Part shown: piece by piece, positions 15,467-24,935 of the stretch
How positions within the stretch are numbered: position 1 is the first letter of the stretch
Layout of the letters: each line of letters opens with the position of its first letter
Assembly (NCBI GenBank): GCA_009693435.1
Contig: SHXF01000050.1
Coordinates: forward strand, 1-32,813
Length of the DNA stretch: 32,813 nt
Direction of reading: 5' to 3'
Source: Betaproteobacteria bacterium
GTDB lineage: Bacteria > Pseudomonadota > Gammaproteobacteria > Burkholderiales > SG8-39
Translations under genes and position numbers: made by a program
The notes under the pieces: model-generated
What the model saw: only the letters and a program-made list of their open reading frames with translations
What the model was told of the DNA's origin: nothing
The model's database searches: none

Positions 15467-16371
15467 GCGTGCCCAAGCAAGTGCGGATCGTCGAAGTGGG
15501 CGCGCGCGACGGCCTGCAAAACGAACCGCAGACAGTGCCCACCGCGGTGAAGATTGCGCTGATCGAACGGCTGGCGGACGCCGGCCTGCCGGCCGTGGAA
15601 GCGACTGCCTTCGTCTCGCCGAAGTGGGTGCCGCAGATGGCCGACCACGCCGCGGTGATGGCCGGCATCCGGCGCAAACCCGGTGTCTCCTATCCGGTGC
15701 TCGTCCCCAACCTGCAAGGCCTCGACGCCGCCATCGCTGCGGGGGTCGAAGAGATCGCCGTATTCGGCGCCGCCACCGAATCCTTCAGCCGCAAGAACAT
15801 CAACTGCAGCATCGCAGAAAGCCTGGCACGCTTCGCATCGGTCGCCGCCGCCGCACGGGCAAAGGGCTTGCGGGTGCGCGGCTACGTGTCCTGCGTGCTC
15901 GGCTGTCCGTACGAGGGTGAAGTGAAGCATGAGGCGGTGGCCGCGGTGGCACGACAGCTCATCGCCATGGGCTGCTACGAGGTGTCGCTGGGCGACACCA
16001 TCGGCACCGGCACCGCGGGAAAGATGTGGACCCTGATCGAAACCGTGGCCGGGGTCGTGCCGATCGGCCGGCTCGCCGTGCACTGCCACGACACCTGGGG
16101 ACAGGCGCTCGCCAATATCCACGCCGCGCTGGAACTCGGCGTCGGCGTGGTGGACAGCTCGGTCGCGGGCCTCGGGGGTTGTCCGTATGCGAAAGGCGCG
16201 AGCGGCAACGTCGCCACCGAGGATGTCGTGTATTTTCTCGACGGCCTGGGCGTGGAGACCGGCGTTGACCTGGAGAAGGTGTTTCGCGCCGGCCAGTTCA
16301 TCTGCGGGGAACTGGGCCGTGAGTCGAATTCCAAAGCCCACCGCGCCATGGCGGCCAGACTCGCCGCATGA
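15463..16371 (+). CDS. liuE: Hydroxymethylglutaryl-CoA lyase
   Basis: This 302-aa TIM-barrel lyase splits HMG-CoA into acetyl-CoA and acetoacetate, the last step of leucine breakdown. Motifs are [12 protein letters not shown] (10-21) with catalytic R15/D16, the metal-binding HCHDTWG (207-213), and the signature [14 protein letters not shown] with catalytic C240. Length agrees with bacterial HMG-CoA lyases. It starts at a GTG overlapping the carboxylase alpha stop and ends in an ATGA overlap with the DUF1289 gene, so the three form one coupled unit. Confidence 0.94.
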   Translation: MSVPKQVRIVEVGARDGLQNEPQTVPTAVKIALIERLADAGLPAVEATAFVSPKWVPQMADHAAVMAGIRRKPGVSYPVLVPNLQGLDAAIAAGVEEIAVFGAATESFSRKNINCSIAESLARFASVAAAARAKGLRVRGYVSCVLGCPYEGEVKHEAVAAVARQLIAMGCYEVSLGDTIGTGTAGKMWTLIETVAGVVPIGRLAVHCHDTWGQALANIHAALELGVGVVDSSVAGLGGCPYAKGASGNVATEDVVYFLDGLGVETGVDLEKVFRAGQFICGELGRESNSKAHRAMAARLAA

Positions 16372-16556
16372 GCACCGAATACCACAATCCCCCCGTCCCC
16401 TCCCCCTGCATCAATATCTGCCGCATGAACCCCGTCTCGAAAATCTGCGAAGGCTGCCTGCGCACCCTGGATGAAATTGCCGACTGGTCAGTGATGGACA
16501 ACCCGCAAAAGCGGGAAGTTCTCCACCAACTCTCCACCCGCCGCCGCAGCACATGA
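16368..16556 (+). CDS. Small DUF1289 protein with four cysteines
   Basis: This 62-aa cytoplasmic protein has C14, C18, C27 and C30 in the pattern [24 protein letters not shown] and then W40. This is the DUF1289 signature, which suggests a small metal or Fe-S binding fold. Its function is unknown. It overlaps both neighbours by ATGA (HMG-CoA lyase upstream, MBL hydrolase downstream), so it is translated as part of the liu unit. Confidence 0.88.
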   Translation: MSTEYHNPPVPSPCINICRMNPVSKICEGCLRTLDEIADWSVMDNPQKREVLHQLSTRRRST

Positions 16557-17467
16557 CCCTGCCCGGGCAGATACAAGTACTGGAACGCGGCTGGCTCTCC
16601 AGCAACAACATCGTGCTCAGCGGACGCGACGGCAACATCCTGGTCGATGCCGGTTACGTCACCCATGCGCCGCAAACACTGGCGCTGGTCGAGCACGCGC
16701 TGAACGGGGGAAGAGTCGACCACCTCGTCAACACCCACTGCCACTCCGATCACATGGGCGGCAACCATTCCGTGCAGAAGAAATGGCATTGCCGCACCAG
16801 CATCCCCGTGGGCGAAGCACCGCTGATTGAACGCTGGGACGAAGACGAACTGCTGCTCGCCTTCGCCGACCAGCAGGCCGACCGCTTCCGTATCGACGAC
16901 ACCTACGCCCCCGGCGACACCCTGCGCATGGGCGAGCTCGACTGGCAGGTGCTCGCCGCCCCGGGACATGATCAGCACGCGCTGATGCTGTACTCGCCGG
17001 ATGAGCGCGTGCTGATCTCCGGCGATGCGCTGTGGCAGAACGGCTTCGGCGTGATTTTTTCGGCGTTGTTCGGCCGACCGGAGGCATTTGCCGAGACGAG
17101 GACGACGCTGGATTCGATCGCTGCGCTGGGAGTGCGGACTGTCATTCCGGGTCATGGAGCGGCATTCGAGGATGTGCAAGCGGCGCTTGAACGGGCGTAC
17201 CGAAGGCTGGATGGATTCGAGCGGAACATCACCCGGCTCGCGCAGCATTGCATCAAGGTGCTGTTTGCTTTTTCACTGCTCGACAAGCGGGAAATGCCGC
17301 TGAAGAGTTTGCCGGACTATGTCGCACGCGTGCCTATCATCGTCCGGCTGAATCGCGAGTATCTCGGGATGACGGCGGTAGCGCTGGCGGAATATCTTGT
17401 TACTGATCTGGAGCGGGCCGGAGCGGCGAGGAGGCAGGGGGAAATGCTAGTTCCGGGAAACGCGTAG
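16553..17467 (+). CDS. Metallo-beta-lactamase-fold hydrolase
   Basis: This 304-aa protein has the full MBL metal site: THCHSDHMGG (from residue 61), H139 in APGHDQHA, D158 in ISGDALW and H201 in VIPGHG. No signal peptide is seen, so it is probably cytoplasmic. The C-terminal 80 residues are helical, with a winged-helix-like shape as in the LACTB2/GloB-like thioesterase branch. A thioesterase or ester hydrolase acting on a product of the adjacent acyl-CoA pathway is a reasonable inference but is not shown. It is the last gene of the overlapping liu string. Confidence 0.88.
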   Translation: MTLPGQIQVLERGWLSSNNIVLSGRDGNILVDAGYVTHAPQTLALVEHALNGGRVDHLVNTHCHSDHMGGNHSVQKKWHCRTSIPVGEAPLIERWDEDELLLAFADQQADRFRIDDTYAPGDTLRMGELDWQVLAAPGHDQHALMLYSPDERVLISGDALWQNGFGVIFSALFGRPEAFAETRTTLDSIAALGVRTVIPGHGAAFEDVQAALERAYRRLDGFERNITRLAQHCIKVLFAFSLLDKREMPLKSLPDYVARVPIIVRLNREYLGMTAVALAEYLVTDLERAGAARRQGEMLVPGNA

Positions 17468-17662
17468 TATTGCGAGCATCAGCAGACGTACGATATATTA
17501 TTATTGGTACTCGAACTGTCCGTACATGTCCGTGGATTGGCGATATGCTTAATTATATTTCCCATATTTATGTACCTTGTAGGGCACCGCGATGCAGTCC
17601 CAACGCTGTCGAAATATCCGATGATTTGCTACCGGCAACAATTCGATAACTGATTTGCGCCT

Positions 17663-17683
17663 TTGTCCGCTTTCGATGGACAA
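17663..17683. promoter_or_regulatory. Inverted repeat upstream of the antitoxin gene
   Basis: TTGTCC and GGACAA (17663-17668 and 17678-17683) flank a 9-nt loop about 45 bp before the antitoxin start. Toxin-antitoxin operons are commonly self-repressed at such sites, so this is a candidate operator. The remainder of the 17468-17727 gap is AT-rich with no gene recognised. Confidence 0.3.
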
Positions 17684-17727
17684 TCCAGACTTCTTGGTTG
17701 CCCGACACGCGACCGCAGGAGACGAAA

Positions 17728-17967
17728 ATGGGAATCGTAATCGACGATGATCTGCTGCACGCGGCGCGCATGTCCGAGCCGGAAATCAGGCTTGAACTTG
17801 CCGTGCTCTTGTATCAGCGTGAACGTCTGACCTTGGGTCAGGCGGCACGCCTTGCCGGCCTGAGCCAGGTGCGTCTACGCCTGGCGCTAGGTGCGCGCGG
17901 CATCCCACCCAACTATGGCGTCAACGAATTTGCGGAGGACCTGGCGGTGGTGCGCGGCGGCGCCTGA
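17728..17967 (+). CDS. UPF0175-family antitoxin
   Basis: This 79-aa protein has a helix-rich layout: MGIVIDDDLL, then LELAVLLYQRERLTLGQAAR, then LAGLSQVRLRLALGARGIP. It matches the UPF0175 antitoxin family, whose members have a small helix-turn-helix (LTLGQAARLAGLSQVRLR). The ATG at 17728 has AGGAGA at good spacing. The stop is 3 bp before the start of a DUF3368 PIN-like toxin frame, the usual partner. Since the toxin is broken, the antitoxin may now be a remnant or an anti-addiction gene. Confidence 0.82.
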   Translation: MGIVIDDDLLHAARMSEPEIRLELAVLLYQRERLTLGQAARLAGLSQVRLRLALGARGIPPNYGVNEFAEDLAVVRGGA

Positions 17968-17970
17968 CGC

Positions 17971-18462
17971 ATGATTGTCGTTTGCAATACCTCGCCGATC
18001 ATCGCTCTGGCATGCGCGGGCCAGCTTGCATAACTGCGAGCGCTATACGGCGAAATCCTCATTCCTGATGCCGTATTTGACGAGATTACGGTCGCGGGAA
18101 CTGGTGAACCGGGATCGCGCGAGGTAGCGGAAGCCACTTGGGTCAGACGTCAACCGGCTCTCAACGCACCCTTGGTGAGTGCCCTGCGCCTTGAACTTGA
18201 CGCCGGAGAATCCCAGGCGATTGCACTGGCGGTGGAAAGCGGAGCAGGATTGATCCTGCTCGACGAACGTCTTGGACGTCGCGCCGCAAAACACCTTGGG
18301 TTAACCGTTACCGGCACGCTCGGCGTATTGATCGCCGCGAAGGATAGCGGCCTTCTCGCATCGCTACGGCCTGTTCTCGACTCTCTACGAGCCGATGCGG
18401 GATTCTGGATCGGTGAAGAACTCTACGATGCGGTTCTCGCGGCGGCGAATGAGCAATCGTGA
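17971..18462 (+). pseudogene. DUF3368 PIN-like toxin, inactivated
   Basis: Read from the ATG at 17971, the frame gives MIVVCNTSPIIALACAGQLA, then a TAA at 18031-18033. It then continues in the same frame as a full DUF3368 protein (LRALYGEILIPDAVFDEI, LDAGESQAIALA, LILLDERLGRRAAK, TGTLGVLIAAK) to the TGA at 18460-18462. The family start is normally MIVVSDTSPI. Here the metal-binding aspartate is asparagine (N6), so the protein would be impaired even without the stop. Two independent lesions show the RNase toxin is dead. A shorter product from an internal start would lack the N-terminal catalytic strand. Confidence 0.85.
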
Positions 18463-18622
18463 TATTGGATGGAAACAAACGGGTTAGGCTCGGGAACCTG
18501 GCCACACTACGTGTTGCCGATTCAACGTATGTGAGGCGCCAGATAAAGACTAGTAGCTACCCAGTAAACCCCGGTTCCATCATCGCGTCACAAGAACGGT
18601 CAGCCGAATCAACAAGAAGACC

Positions 18623-18848
18623 GTGACAATTTGCCGTCGAAGCACTCGCAGCTGCAGCCCTGCAATTGTCCGCAACTGAACGAGGTCACCTGATCGAGCG
18701 ATTGATTGAGAGTCTCGACGTTGATCCCGAGGGCGAGAATGCCTGGGCTGCAGAGGTTGAGCGGCGCAACGCAGAAATAGAAAGCGGCACTGTCTCGTTG
18801 GTCCCCGGTCCGGAAACCTTGGCGAAGCTGAATTCCGAGTTTCGATGA
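18623..18848 (+). pseudogene. RelB-type (Unstab_antitox) antitoxin remnant
   Basis: The sequence VEALAAAALQLSATERGHLI, then ERLIESLDVDPEGENAW, then EVERRNAEIESGTV, then the C-terminal LVPGPETLAKLNSEFR is the complete pattern of the short RelB-like addiction-module antitoxins. No ATG opens this frame. A GTG at 18623 reads GTG ACA ATT and would join the frame exactly if one T of the following run (18630-18632) were removed, so a one-base insertion is likely. An in-frame TTG at 18666 is the only intact alternative start and would lose the first 13 residues. No RelE-type toxin follows within the next kilobase. Confidence 0.6.
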
Positions 18849-18975
18849 ACTATTAGCTACCCCCCGAGGGGCAATAAGACCTGCGGGAAGGAGCCGAGTT
18901 CCAGCGCGAGCAAGCGCCCCCCGACGAGCGCTCCGAGCCAAGCATTACGACGCATCGCGCCGCGATGCCTCCGAA

Positions 18976-19212
18976 CTACCGCCAGTGTCGCCCGCCCCAT
19001 CGCCGACCGGTGCCAATCCCGATTCCCAATCCAATTGAAGGTCCGTAGTAGGGTGCCGGACTGTAGTACACGGGCGGTGGCGGGTAGTACGCGCCGGGTG
19101 CGGGCGGGGGATTGTAATAGCCGGGTCCCGGGCCGCTGGCAACAGGCACGGCTACGCAGCCACCCAGCAGCACCAGCGCGGCCAGAGTCAGGACGGATTT
19201 CACGCGTTTCAT
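18976..19212 (-). CDS. Small proline/glycine-rich lipoprotein
   Basis: This 78-aa protein has a lipoprotein signal peptide (MKRVKSVLTLAALVLLGGC) whose lipobox LGGC puts the acylated cysteine at residue 19. The mature part is low-complexity: Pro/Tyr-rich (YYPPPPVYYSPAPYYGPS), then GLGIGIGTGRRWGGRHWR. It would be anchored to a membrane facing the periplasm. The function is unknown, but small YXP-rich lipoproteins of this kind are common in Burkholderiales. The ATG at 19210-19212 is chosen for the signal peptide; an extended frame upstream has no support. Confidence 0.75.
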   Translation of the reverse strand: MKRVKSVLTLAALVLLGGCVAVPVASGPGPGYYNPPPAPGAYYPPPPVYYSPAPYYGPSIGLGIGIGTGRRWGGRHWR

Positions 19213-19445
19213 GATGTGACTTTCTATTGAGAGACTTGTCTCATCATTAACGCACCATGGCATGTGCGGGGTGTTACCGGGTATGAGTGGCGTGTAAGCG
19301 TATATTTCCGTGCCACTTGCCACGGCAGAGTGGATATCCGGTGGTTCCAGACAGAGCACCGGGCTCAGGCGCGCGTAACTTCGTCACATTGCGTACACGA
19401 CAGCGGAGCTGGAGAATCGACGGTCGTGGACTTGGTTACAATCGT

Positions 19446-19493
19446 GATCAATACGGTGATCAATACGGCGATCATTGCTGCGATCAGGCGGGT
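19446..19493. promoter_or_regulatory. Four 12-bp GATC-phased direct repeats before the Bug gene
   Basis: GATCA occurs at 19446, 19458, 19470 and 19482, exactly 12 bp apart. The first two units (GATCAATACGGT, GATCAATACGGC) differ at one base and the last two have diverged. The array ends 22 bp before the start codon, between the lipoprotein gene and the Bug receptor gene. It may be a regulator binding site or a decaying repeat. Confidence 0.5.
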
Positions 19494-19515
19494 GACGTCA
19501 CTCAAGGAGTGTGCG

Positions 19516-20496
19516 ATGAACTTTCAACTGCGGTTCCCGGTGTTCCTCGCCATGCTGACGGCAGCGATGCTCGGCAGCCAGCCAGCCGTCGCGCAGGAGG
19601 CAGCGTATCCGACCCGCTCCATCAGACTGATCGTCCCCTATCTTCCGGGAGGCAGCACTGACATTGTGTCCCGCGCCCTCGCAGACGCGATGCAACGTTC
19701 CATGGGTCAACCCGTCATCGTCGATAACCGGCCCGGTGCGAGCACCATCATCGGCACCGAGATGCTGGCCAAGGCCGAGCCCAATGGCTACACCATAGGC
19801 TTGATCGGCGAATCGCTCACCATCAACCCGCATCTCGAGACCAAGCTCCCGTACGACAGCCTGAGGGACTTCACGCCCATTGCGCAATTGGCGACCGTGC
19901 CTCTGGTCTGGGTCATGAACCCCTCGGTGCCGGCCCGAACACTCAGGGAACTGGTCGCGCATGCCAGGTCCAATCCGGGCAAGCTCAGCTTCGCCACCCT
20001 GGGGCCGGGAAGTTCGCATGCCATGGCCCTGCAGAGCATCAAGGGCCTGTCGGGTACCGATATCATCGACGTCCCGTACAAGGGCATCGCGCCCGCGATG
20101 AACGATGTGATCGGCGGGCAGATATCGATGATGCTCACCGGCGTCGCCGCGGGAGTCAATTTCGCCAGGGAAGGCAAGATGGTCGCGCTCGCCGTCACCA
20201 GTTCCCAGAGGCTCGCCGACTACCCTTCCATACCGACCGTTGCGGAAAGCGGCTATCCCGGATTCGAATGGACGAGCTGGTTTGCCATCGGTGCGCCCGC
20301 CCGCCTGCCCGCGCAGATCACAGCACGCCTCAACGCGGAGATCGTCAAGGCACTGAGCCTGCCGCAGACGATAGAGCGATTCAAGGTGGCCGGTTCCGAA
20401 ATCACCACGGGCACGCCGGAGCAACTTGCGGCACTGATTCAGACCCGATATGAAAAATACGGCGCCATCCTGCACGGCCCGAAGCCTGCCAAATAG
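19516..20496 (+). CDS. Bug/TctC-family periplasmic solute-binding protein
   Basis: This 326-aa receptor has a signal peptide (MNFQLRFPVFLAMLTAAMLG to AVAQ). Bug motifs follow: YPTRSIRLIVPYLPGGSTD, GQPVIVDNRPGASTIIG, NGYTIGL, LPYDSLRDF and IDVPYKGIAPAMNDVIGGQI. The ATG at 19516 has AAGGAG six bases upstream. It is a paralogue of the protein at 5511-6533 but clearly diverged (for example PGGSTDIVSRALA against AGGVTDIMARIMA). No transporter membrane subunits are near. The ligand is unknown. It converges with hflX with no strong terminator in the 47-bp gap. Confidence 0.9.
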   Translation: MNFQLRFPVFLAMLTAAMLGSQPAVAQEAAYPTRSIRLIVPYLPGGSTDIVSRALADAMQRSMGQPVIVDNRPGASTIIGTEMLAKAEPNGYTIGLIGESLTINPHLETKLPYDSLRDFTPIAQLATVPLVWVMNPSVPARTLRELVAHARSNPGKLSFATLGPGSSHAMALQSIKGLSGTDIIDVPYKGIAPAMNDVIGGQISMMLTGVAAGVNFAREGKMVALAVTSSQRLADYPSIPTVAESGYPGFEWTSWFAIGAPARLPAQITARLNAEIVKALSLPQTIERFKVAGSEITTGTPEQLAALIQTRYEKYGAILHGPKPAK

Positions 20497-20543
20497 GGGC
20501 GGCAGGCGCGTAACCCCTGCACAGGAATGGTTGAGATATCGAT

Positions 20544-21920
<1,377 letters not shown>

Positions 21921-22113
21921 GGTGGAGCCTTGGGCGAAGGCGGGATCGGACCCCGCGCACTTTGACAGTATGGTCCCATCCGCAGATGGGCGAGGTGATG
22001 TTCTGCGATGGCGGCGAGCGGGATGCACTTGTAAACTGACAGTGGTATCTTGAACAAAATGGATCTTGCAAACGCAACCGTCCCGGACATGCAAACGTTC
22101 TGGAAAGAAATTT

Positions 22114-22136
22114 GCAGCGTCCCGACTTCACGCTGC
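22114..22136. promoter_or_regulatory. Inverted repeat in the hflX / dctP divergent gap
   Basis: GCAGCGT (22114-22120) and ACGCTGC (22130-22136) flank a 9-nt loop, about 80 bp before the TRAP binding-protein start. It could be a leader hairpin or an operator. No convincing sigma70 pair was picked out in the 298-bp gap between the two divergent genes. Confidence 0.3.
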
Positions 22137-22218
22137 CGGACGTTTCAGACCTCGCAGAAATGACGTAAAAAGTTTCGAGCCCGACTTCTTCAACAGGACA
22201 CCCACAGGAGGAACACGC

Positions 22219-23217
22219 ATGCGCGACACACTCACTCCCAGCCTGTCACTCGCCGCCACGCTGTTCGCGGCGTCCGCTGCCGTCTTCGCGCCCGCGACAG
22301 CGCATTCCCAGGAGGCGGTGGTTCGCGCGGGGCATTTCATTCCGCCCGTCAATTCCCTGTTCCGCACCACCTTCGACACCTGGATGGCGCGCGTCAACGC
22401 CGAGGGCAAGGGGCTGATCAGCATTCCGCGGGTGGTCAGCGTCGAATCGATACCGGGCGAACAGATGGCAACCGCGGTGCGCAACGGGGTGCTCGACATG
22501 GCCGCGCTGCCCTCTTCGTATTACTACAACGTGGTGCCGGAAGCCGAGGCCACCCTGCTCTCCGATTTTCCGCCGCCCGAGCAACGGCAGCGCGGCGCCA
22601 TTGCCTTTCTGCAACCACTGCTCGCGCAGAAGATGAATGCGATGTTGCTCGGTCAGTACGGCTACAACGTCCGCCTGTATCTGTTTCTCACCAAGGAAGT
22701 GACGACGCTCGCGGACTTCAAGCCCCTCAGGCTGCGCACCAATCCCTCCTACCGCCCGTTCTTCAATCGCCTGGTGAATTCACAGATCCAGATGTCGCGC
22801 GGTGAGGTCTACACCGGCCTGGAGCGCGGCGTCATCGACGGCTACGCCAATCCGATGTCGGAGGTGAAACCCGCTGGCTGGGATAAGGTCACGAAATTCC
22901 GGGTCGACCCCGGCTTCTACAATTCCATTGTCCACATCATCGTGGGCAAGAAATGGTGGGACAGCCTGCGCCCCGATCAGCGCGCTTTCCTCGATCGCAT
23001 GTCTCAGGAGGTGCTGGAGCGCGAGCTGGACCCGAAAATAGCGGAACTCGATACCGCCTCGGGCGTGGAACTGGAGAAAAACGGCATCAAGACGATCCGG
23101 CTCGCGCCGACGATCGGCCAGCAGTTCGTGAAAACCGCGAATGATGCGCATTGGGATGAGTTGACGCGGGTATCCCCGGACAACGTTCCCAAGCTGAGGC
23201 CGATGCTGAGCAAGTAG
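22219..23217 (+). CDS. TRAP transporter DctP-type periplasmic binding protein
   Basis: This 332-aa receptor has an N-terminal signal peptide (LSLAATLFAASAAVFAPATA, cleaved near HSQ). The DctP fold shows in ADFKPLRLRTNPSYRPFF (substrate-arginine region), GEVYTGLERGVIDGYAN and the conserved KWWDSLRPDQRAFL helix. The ATG at 22219 has AGGAGG at ideal spacing. The DctQ and DctM membrane subunits that TRAP systems need are not in the window. It is paralogous to the protein at 23842-24837; both share the EVYTxLxRGxxDGY segment and the FRVDPGFYN/YRVDPGFYN segment. The ligand is probably an organic or aromatic acid, by context only. Confidence 0.88.
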   Translation: MRDTLTPSLSLAATLFAASAAVFAPATAHSQEAVVRAGHFIPPVNSLFRTTFDTWMARVNAEGKGLISIPRVVSVESIPGEQMATAVRNGVLDMAALPSSYYYNVVPEAEATLLSDFPPPEQRQRGAIAFLQPLLAQKMNAMLLGQYGYNVRLYLFLTKEVTTLADFKPLRLRTNPSYRPFFNRLVNSQIQMSRGEVYTGLERGVIDGYANPMSEVKPAGWDKVTKFRVDPGFYNSIVHIIVGKKWWDSLRPDQRAFLDRMSQEVLERELDPKIAELDTASGVELEKNGIKTIRLAPTIGQQFVKTANDAHWDELTRVSPDNVPKLRPMLSK

Positions 23218-23288
23218 TCCGTCCGGGCCACCGGCGCCCCGCGCATCTGCGCAAGGGTGCCCGACGTGCAGACTCAATCGGGCCCGGC

Positions 23289-23726
23289 TCAGTAGGCGCG
23301 TATCTCGACTTCGTTCCCGTCGGGGTCGAGAAAATAAATCGACATGGTGCGGCCCCGTGCGCCCCAGCGGGAAATCGGGCCCAAGTGGATATTGACGCCG
23401 CGTTCCTTCAGCACGGCAATGGTCTCGTCGAAATTGCCGCTCTCCACAACGAAGCAGAAATGTTCGAGGTTGCCGCGCACTTTGCCACGTGCATCCTTTG
23501 CCTCGGGCAATTGGAGTTCCTCCCCGGACTTGACGGGAAATAAATCAATCAGCGTGTGTTCGTTCAGCCGGACCGACGCGAACGGCACGCCCGGCGCGCC
23601 GGCCCTGAATTCCTCCACGCGCTCGCCCTTCAAGCCCAGTATTCCCGAGTAGAAATCGAGCGAGCGGTCCACACTCGCCACGTTCAGAACGATGTGGTCC
23701 ATCTCGATGATTCTTATCGCGCCCAT
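23289..23726 (-). CDS. VOC-superfamily metalloenzyme
   Basis: This 145-aa single-module protein of the glyoxalase I/extradiol dioxygenase superfamily retains a complete metal triad: H11 (MDHIVLNV), H89 (NLEHFCFVV) and E141 (GNEVEIRAY). RSLDFYSGILGLKG is the typical first beta-alpha-beta unit. Proteins this short act as dimers in isomerase, lyase or ring-fission-like reactions. It is the last gene of the dioxygenase operon and could act on its product; a glyoxalase or fosfomycin-type role cannot be excluded. Confidence 0.85.
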   Translation of the reverse strand: MGAIRIIEMDHIVLNVASVDRSLDFYSGILGLKGERVEEFRAGAPGVPFASVRLNEHTLIDLFPVKSGEELQLPEAKDARGKVRGNLEHFCFVVESGNFDETIAVLKERGVNIHLGPISRWGARGRTMSIYFLDPDGNEVEIRAY

Positions 23727-23841
23727 GGTTCGCTTTCCAGAGAGTTATCGGGTGTTTCCAGTGGTTGCCTGGCACAACGCCTCGCCGGCACTGTTCGACC
23801 GGCGTGGGATCGATCACCGCGCCGGGCCACGGCGCGCGGTG

Positions 23842-24837
23842 CTATTCGAGCAGGCTGCGCAGCTTCTCGTATTGCTGCGGCATCTTTTCCTTCACATCGG
23901 CCCAGGCGGTATCACGCGCCAGGTCCAGATATTTTTTGGTGACATCTCCCGTGAGCGTTATCACCTCGATGCCGCCCGCCTTCTGCAGCACGTACTGCTC
24001 GTTGCTGTGCAGCGGAATCGAGCGGGTGTAGCTCGCCTCCACTTCCGCGGACTTGCTCAACAGGTAGGCGCGCTGCTTTTCATTCAGCGACTGGAGTTTC
24101 GGCAAGTTGATGATGGTCAGGTTGATGACGTTGTAGAAACCCGGGTCCACGCGGTACTTGGTCACCGCCTGCCATCCCTGTCCTTTCAGGTCGGCCGCGA
24201 TGTAACCGTAGCCGTCCACGGTGCCGCGGTCGAGCGCGGTATAGACCTCCGACTGATTCATGGTGAGGGAGGTCCCGCCTAGCGCATCGAACAGCGGCTT
24301 GTAGGTCGGCACCGTCCGCAGCTTCAATCCGGACAGGTCCAGCTTTCTCACCTTGTCCGCGTTGACCGACTTGGCCAGATAAAGATGAAACGGCGAGCCG
24401 TAACCCCAGTTCACCAGGATGTGGGCATTGACCCGCTGGTGAAACAGTTCGTTCAGGTAATCATGCGCACCGTTCCTGCGCTGTTCCGTGGGTGTCTTTC
24501 CGGTCACGACAAATGCCTGCGCGCCGGGGAACAGACCCTGATAGAACTGCGGCGGCGCCTGGATGATGTCGATCACGCCGTTCTTCACGGCATTGCCCAG
24601 CTCGAACGGGTTCATCACCTCCGGGCCGCCTACCAGCCGGATCTGCACCAGTCCCTTGCCGTCCTTGTTGACCGCGTCTATCCACTCCTTGATCCAGCGT
24701 GCTTCATCGATGTCGGTCCGCAGGAATGTGACAGCCCGCAAAGTGACCTCCTGCGCCGAAGCCGGGGAGGCCACAGCAGCGGCCAGGAACAGCATGGACA
24801 GAAACTTGACTACCATTGAACGCGTGCCGCTAAGCAT
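23842..24837 (-). CDS. TRAP transporter DctP-type periplasmic binding protein
   Basis: This 331-aa receptor has signal peptide SMLFLAAAVASPASAQ, then VTLRAVTFLRTDID. DctP-type motifs are LSGLKLRTVPTYKPLFDALG, QSEVYTALDRGTVDGYGY and YRVDPGFYNVINLTIINL. The ATG at 24835-24837 is chosen because AGGAG lies six bases before it. It sits 99 bp after the dehydrogenase of the dioxygenase operon, so it probably binds the operon's substrate or a precursor. No DctQM subunits are nearby. See the paralogue at 22219-23217. Confidence 0.88.
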   Translation of the reverse strand: MLSGTRSMVVKFLSMLFLAAAVASPASAQEVTLRAVTFLRTDIDEARWIKEWIDAVNKDGKGLVQIRLVGGPEVMNPFELGNAVKNGVIDIIQAPPQFYQGLFPGAQAFVVTGKTPTEQRRNGAHDYLNELFHQRVNAHILVNWGYGSPFHLYLAKSVNADKVRKLDLSGLKLRTVPTYKPLFDALGGTSLTMNQSEVYTALDRGTVDGYGYIAADLKGQGWQAVTKYRVDPGFYNVINLTIINLPKLQSLNEKQRAYLLSKSAEVEASYTRSIPLHSNEQYVLQKAGGIEVITLTGDVTKKYLDLARDTAWADVKEKMPQQYEKLRSLLE

Positions 24838-24935
24838 AAGATCTCCTGGATTCATTTGTCTGGTTGAATACTGTTCTGGTTCAAAACGAACTTCGTCAGG
24901 CGCCGGAACAAGGACACTGGCGCCGGCCTGCGATG

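Noticed and set aside
21921..22094. Longer N-terminus of HflX starting near 22094
   Set aside because: The added residues do not resemble HflX, and the MMQEV start has a ribosome binding site.
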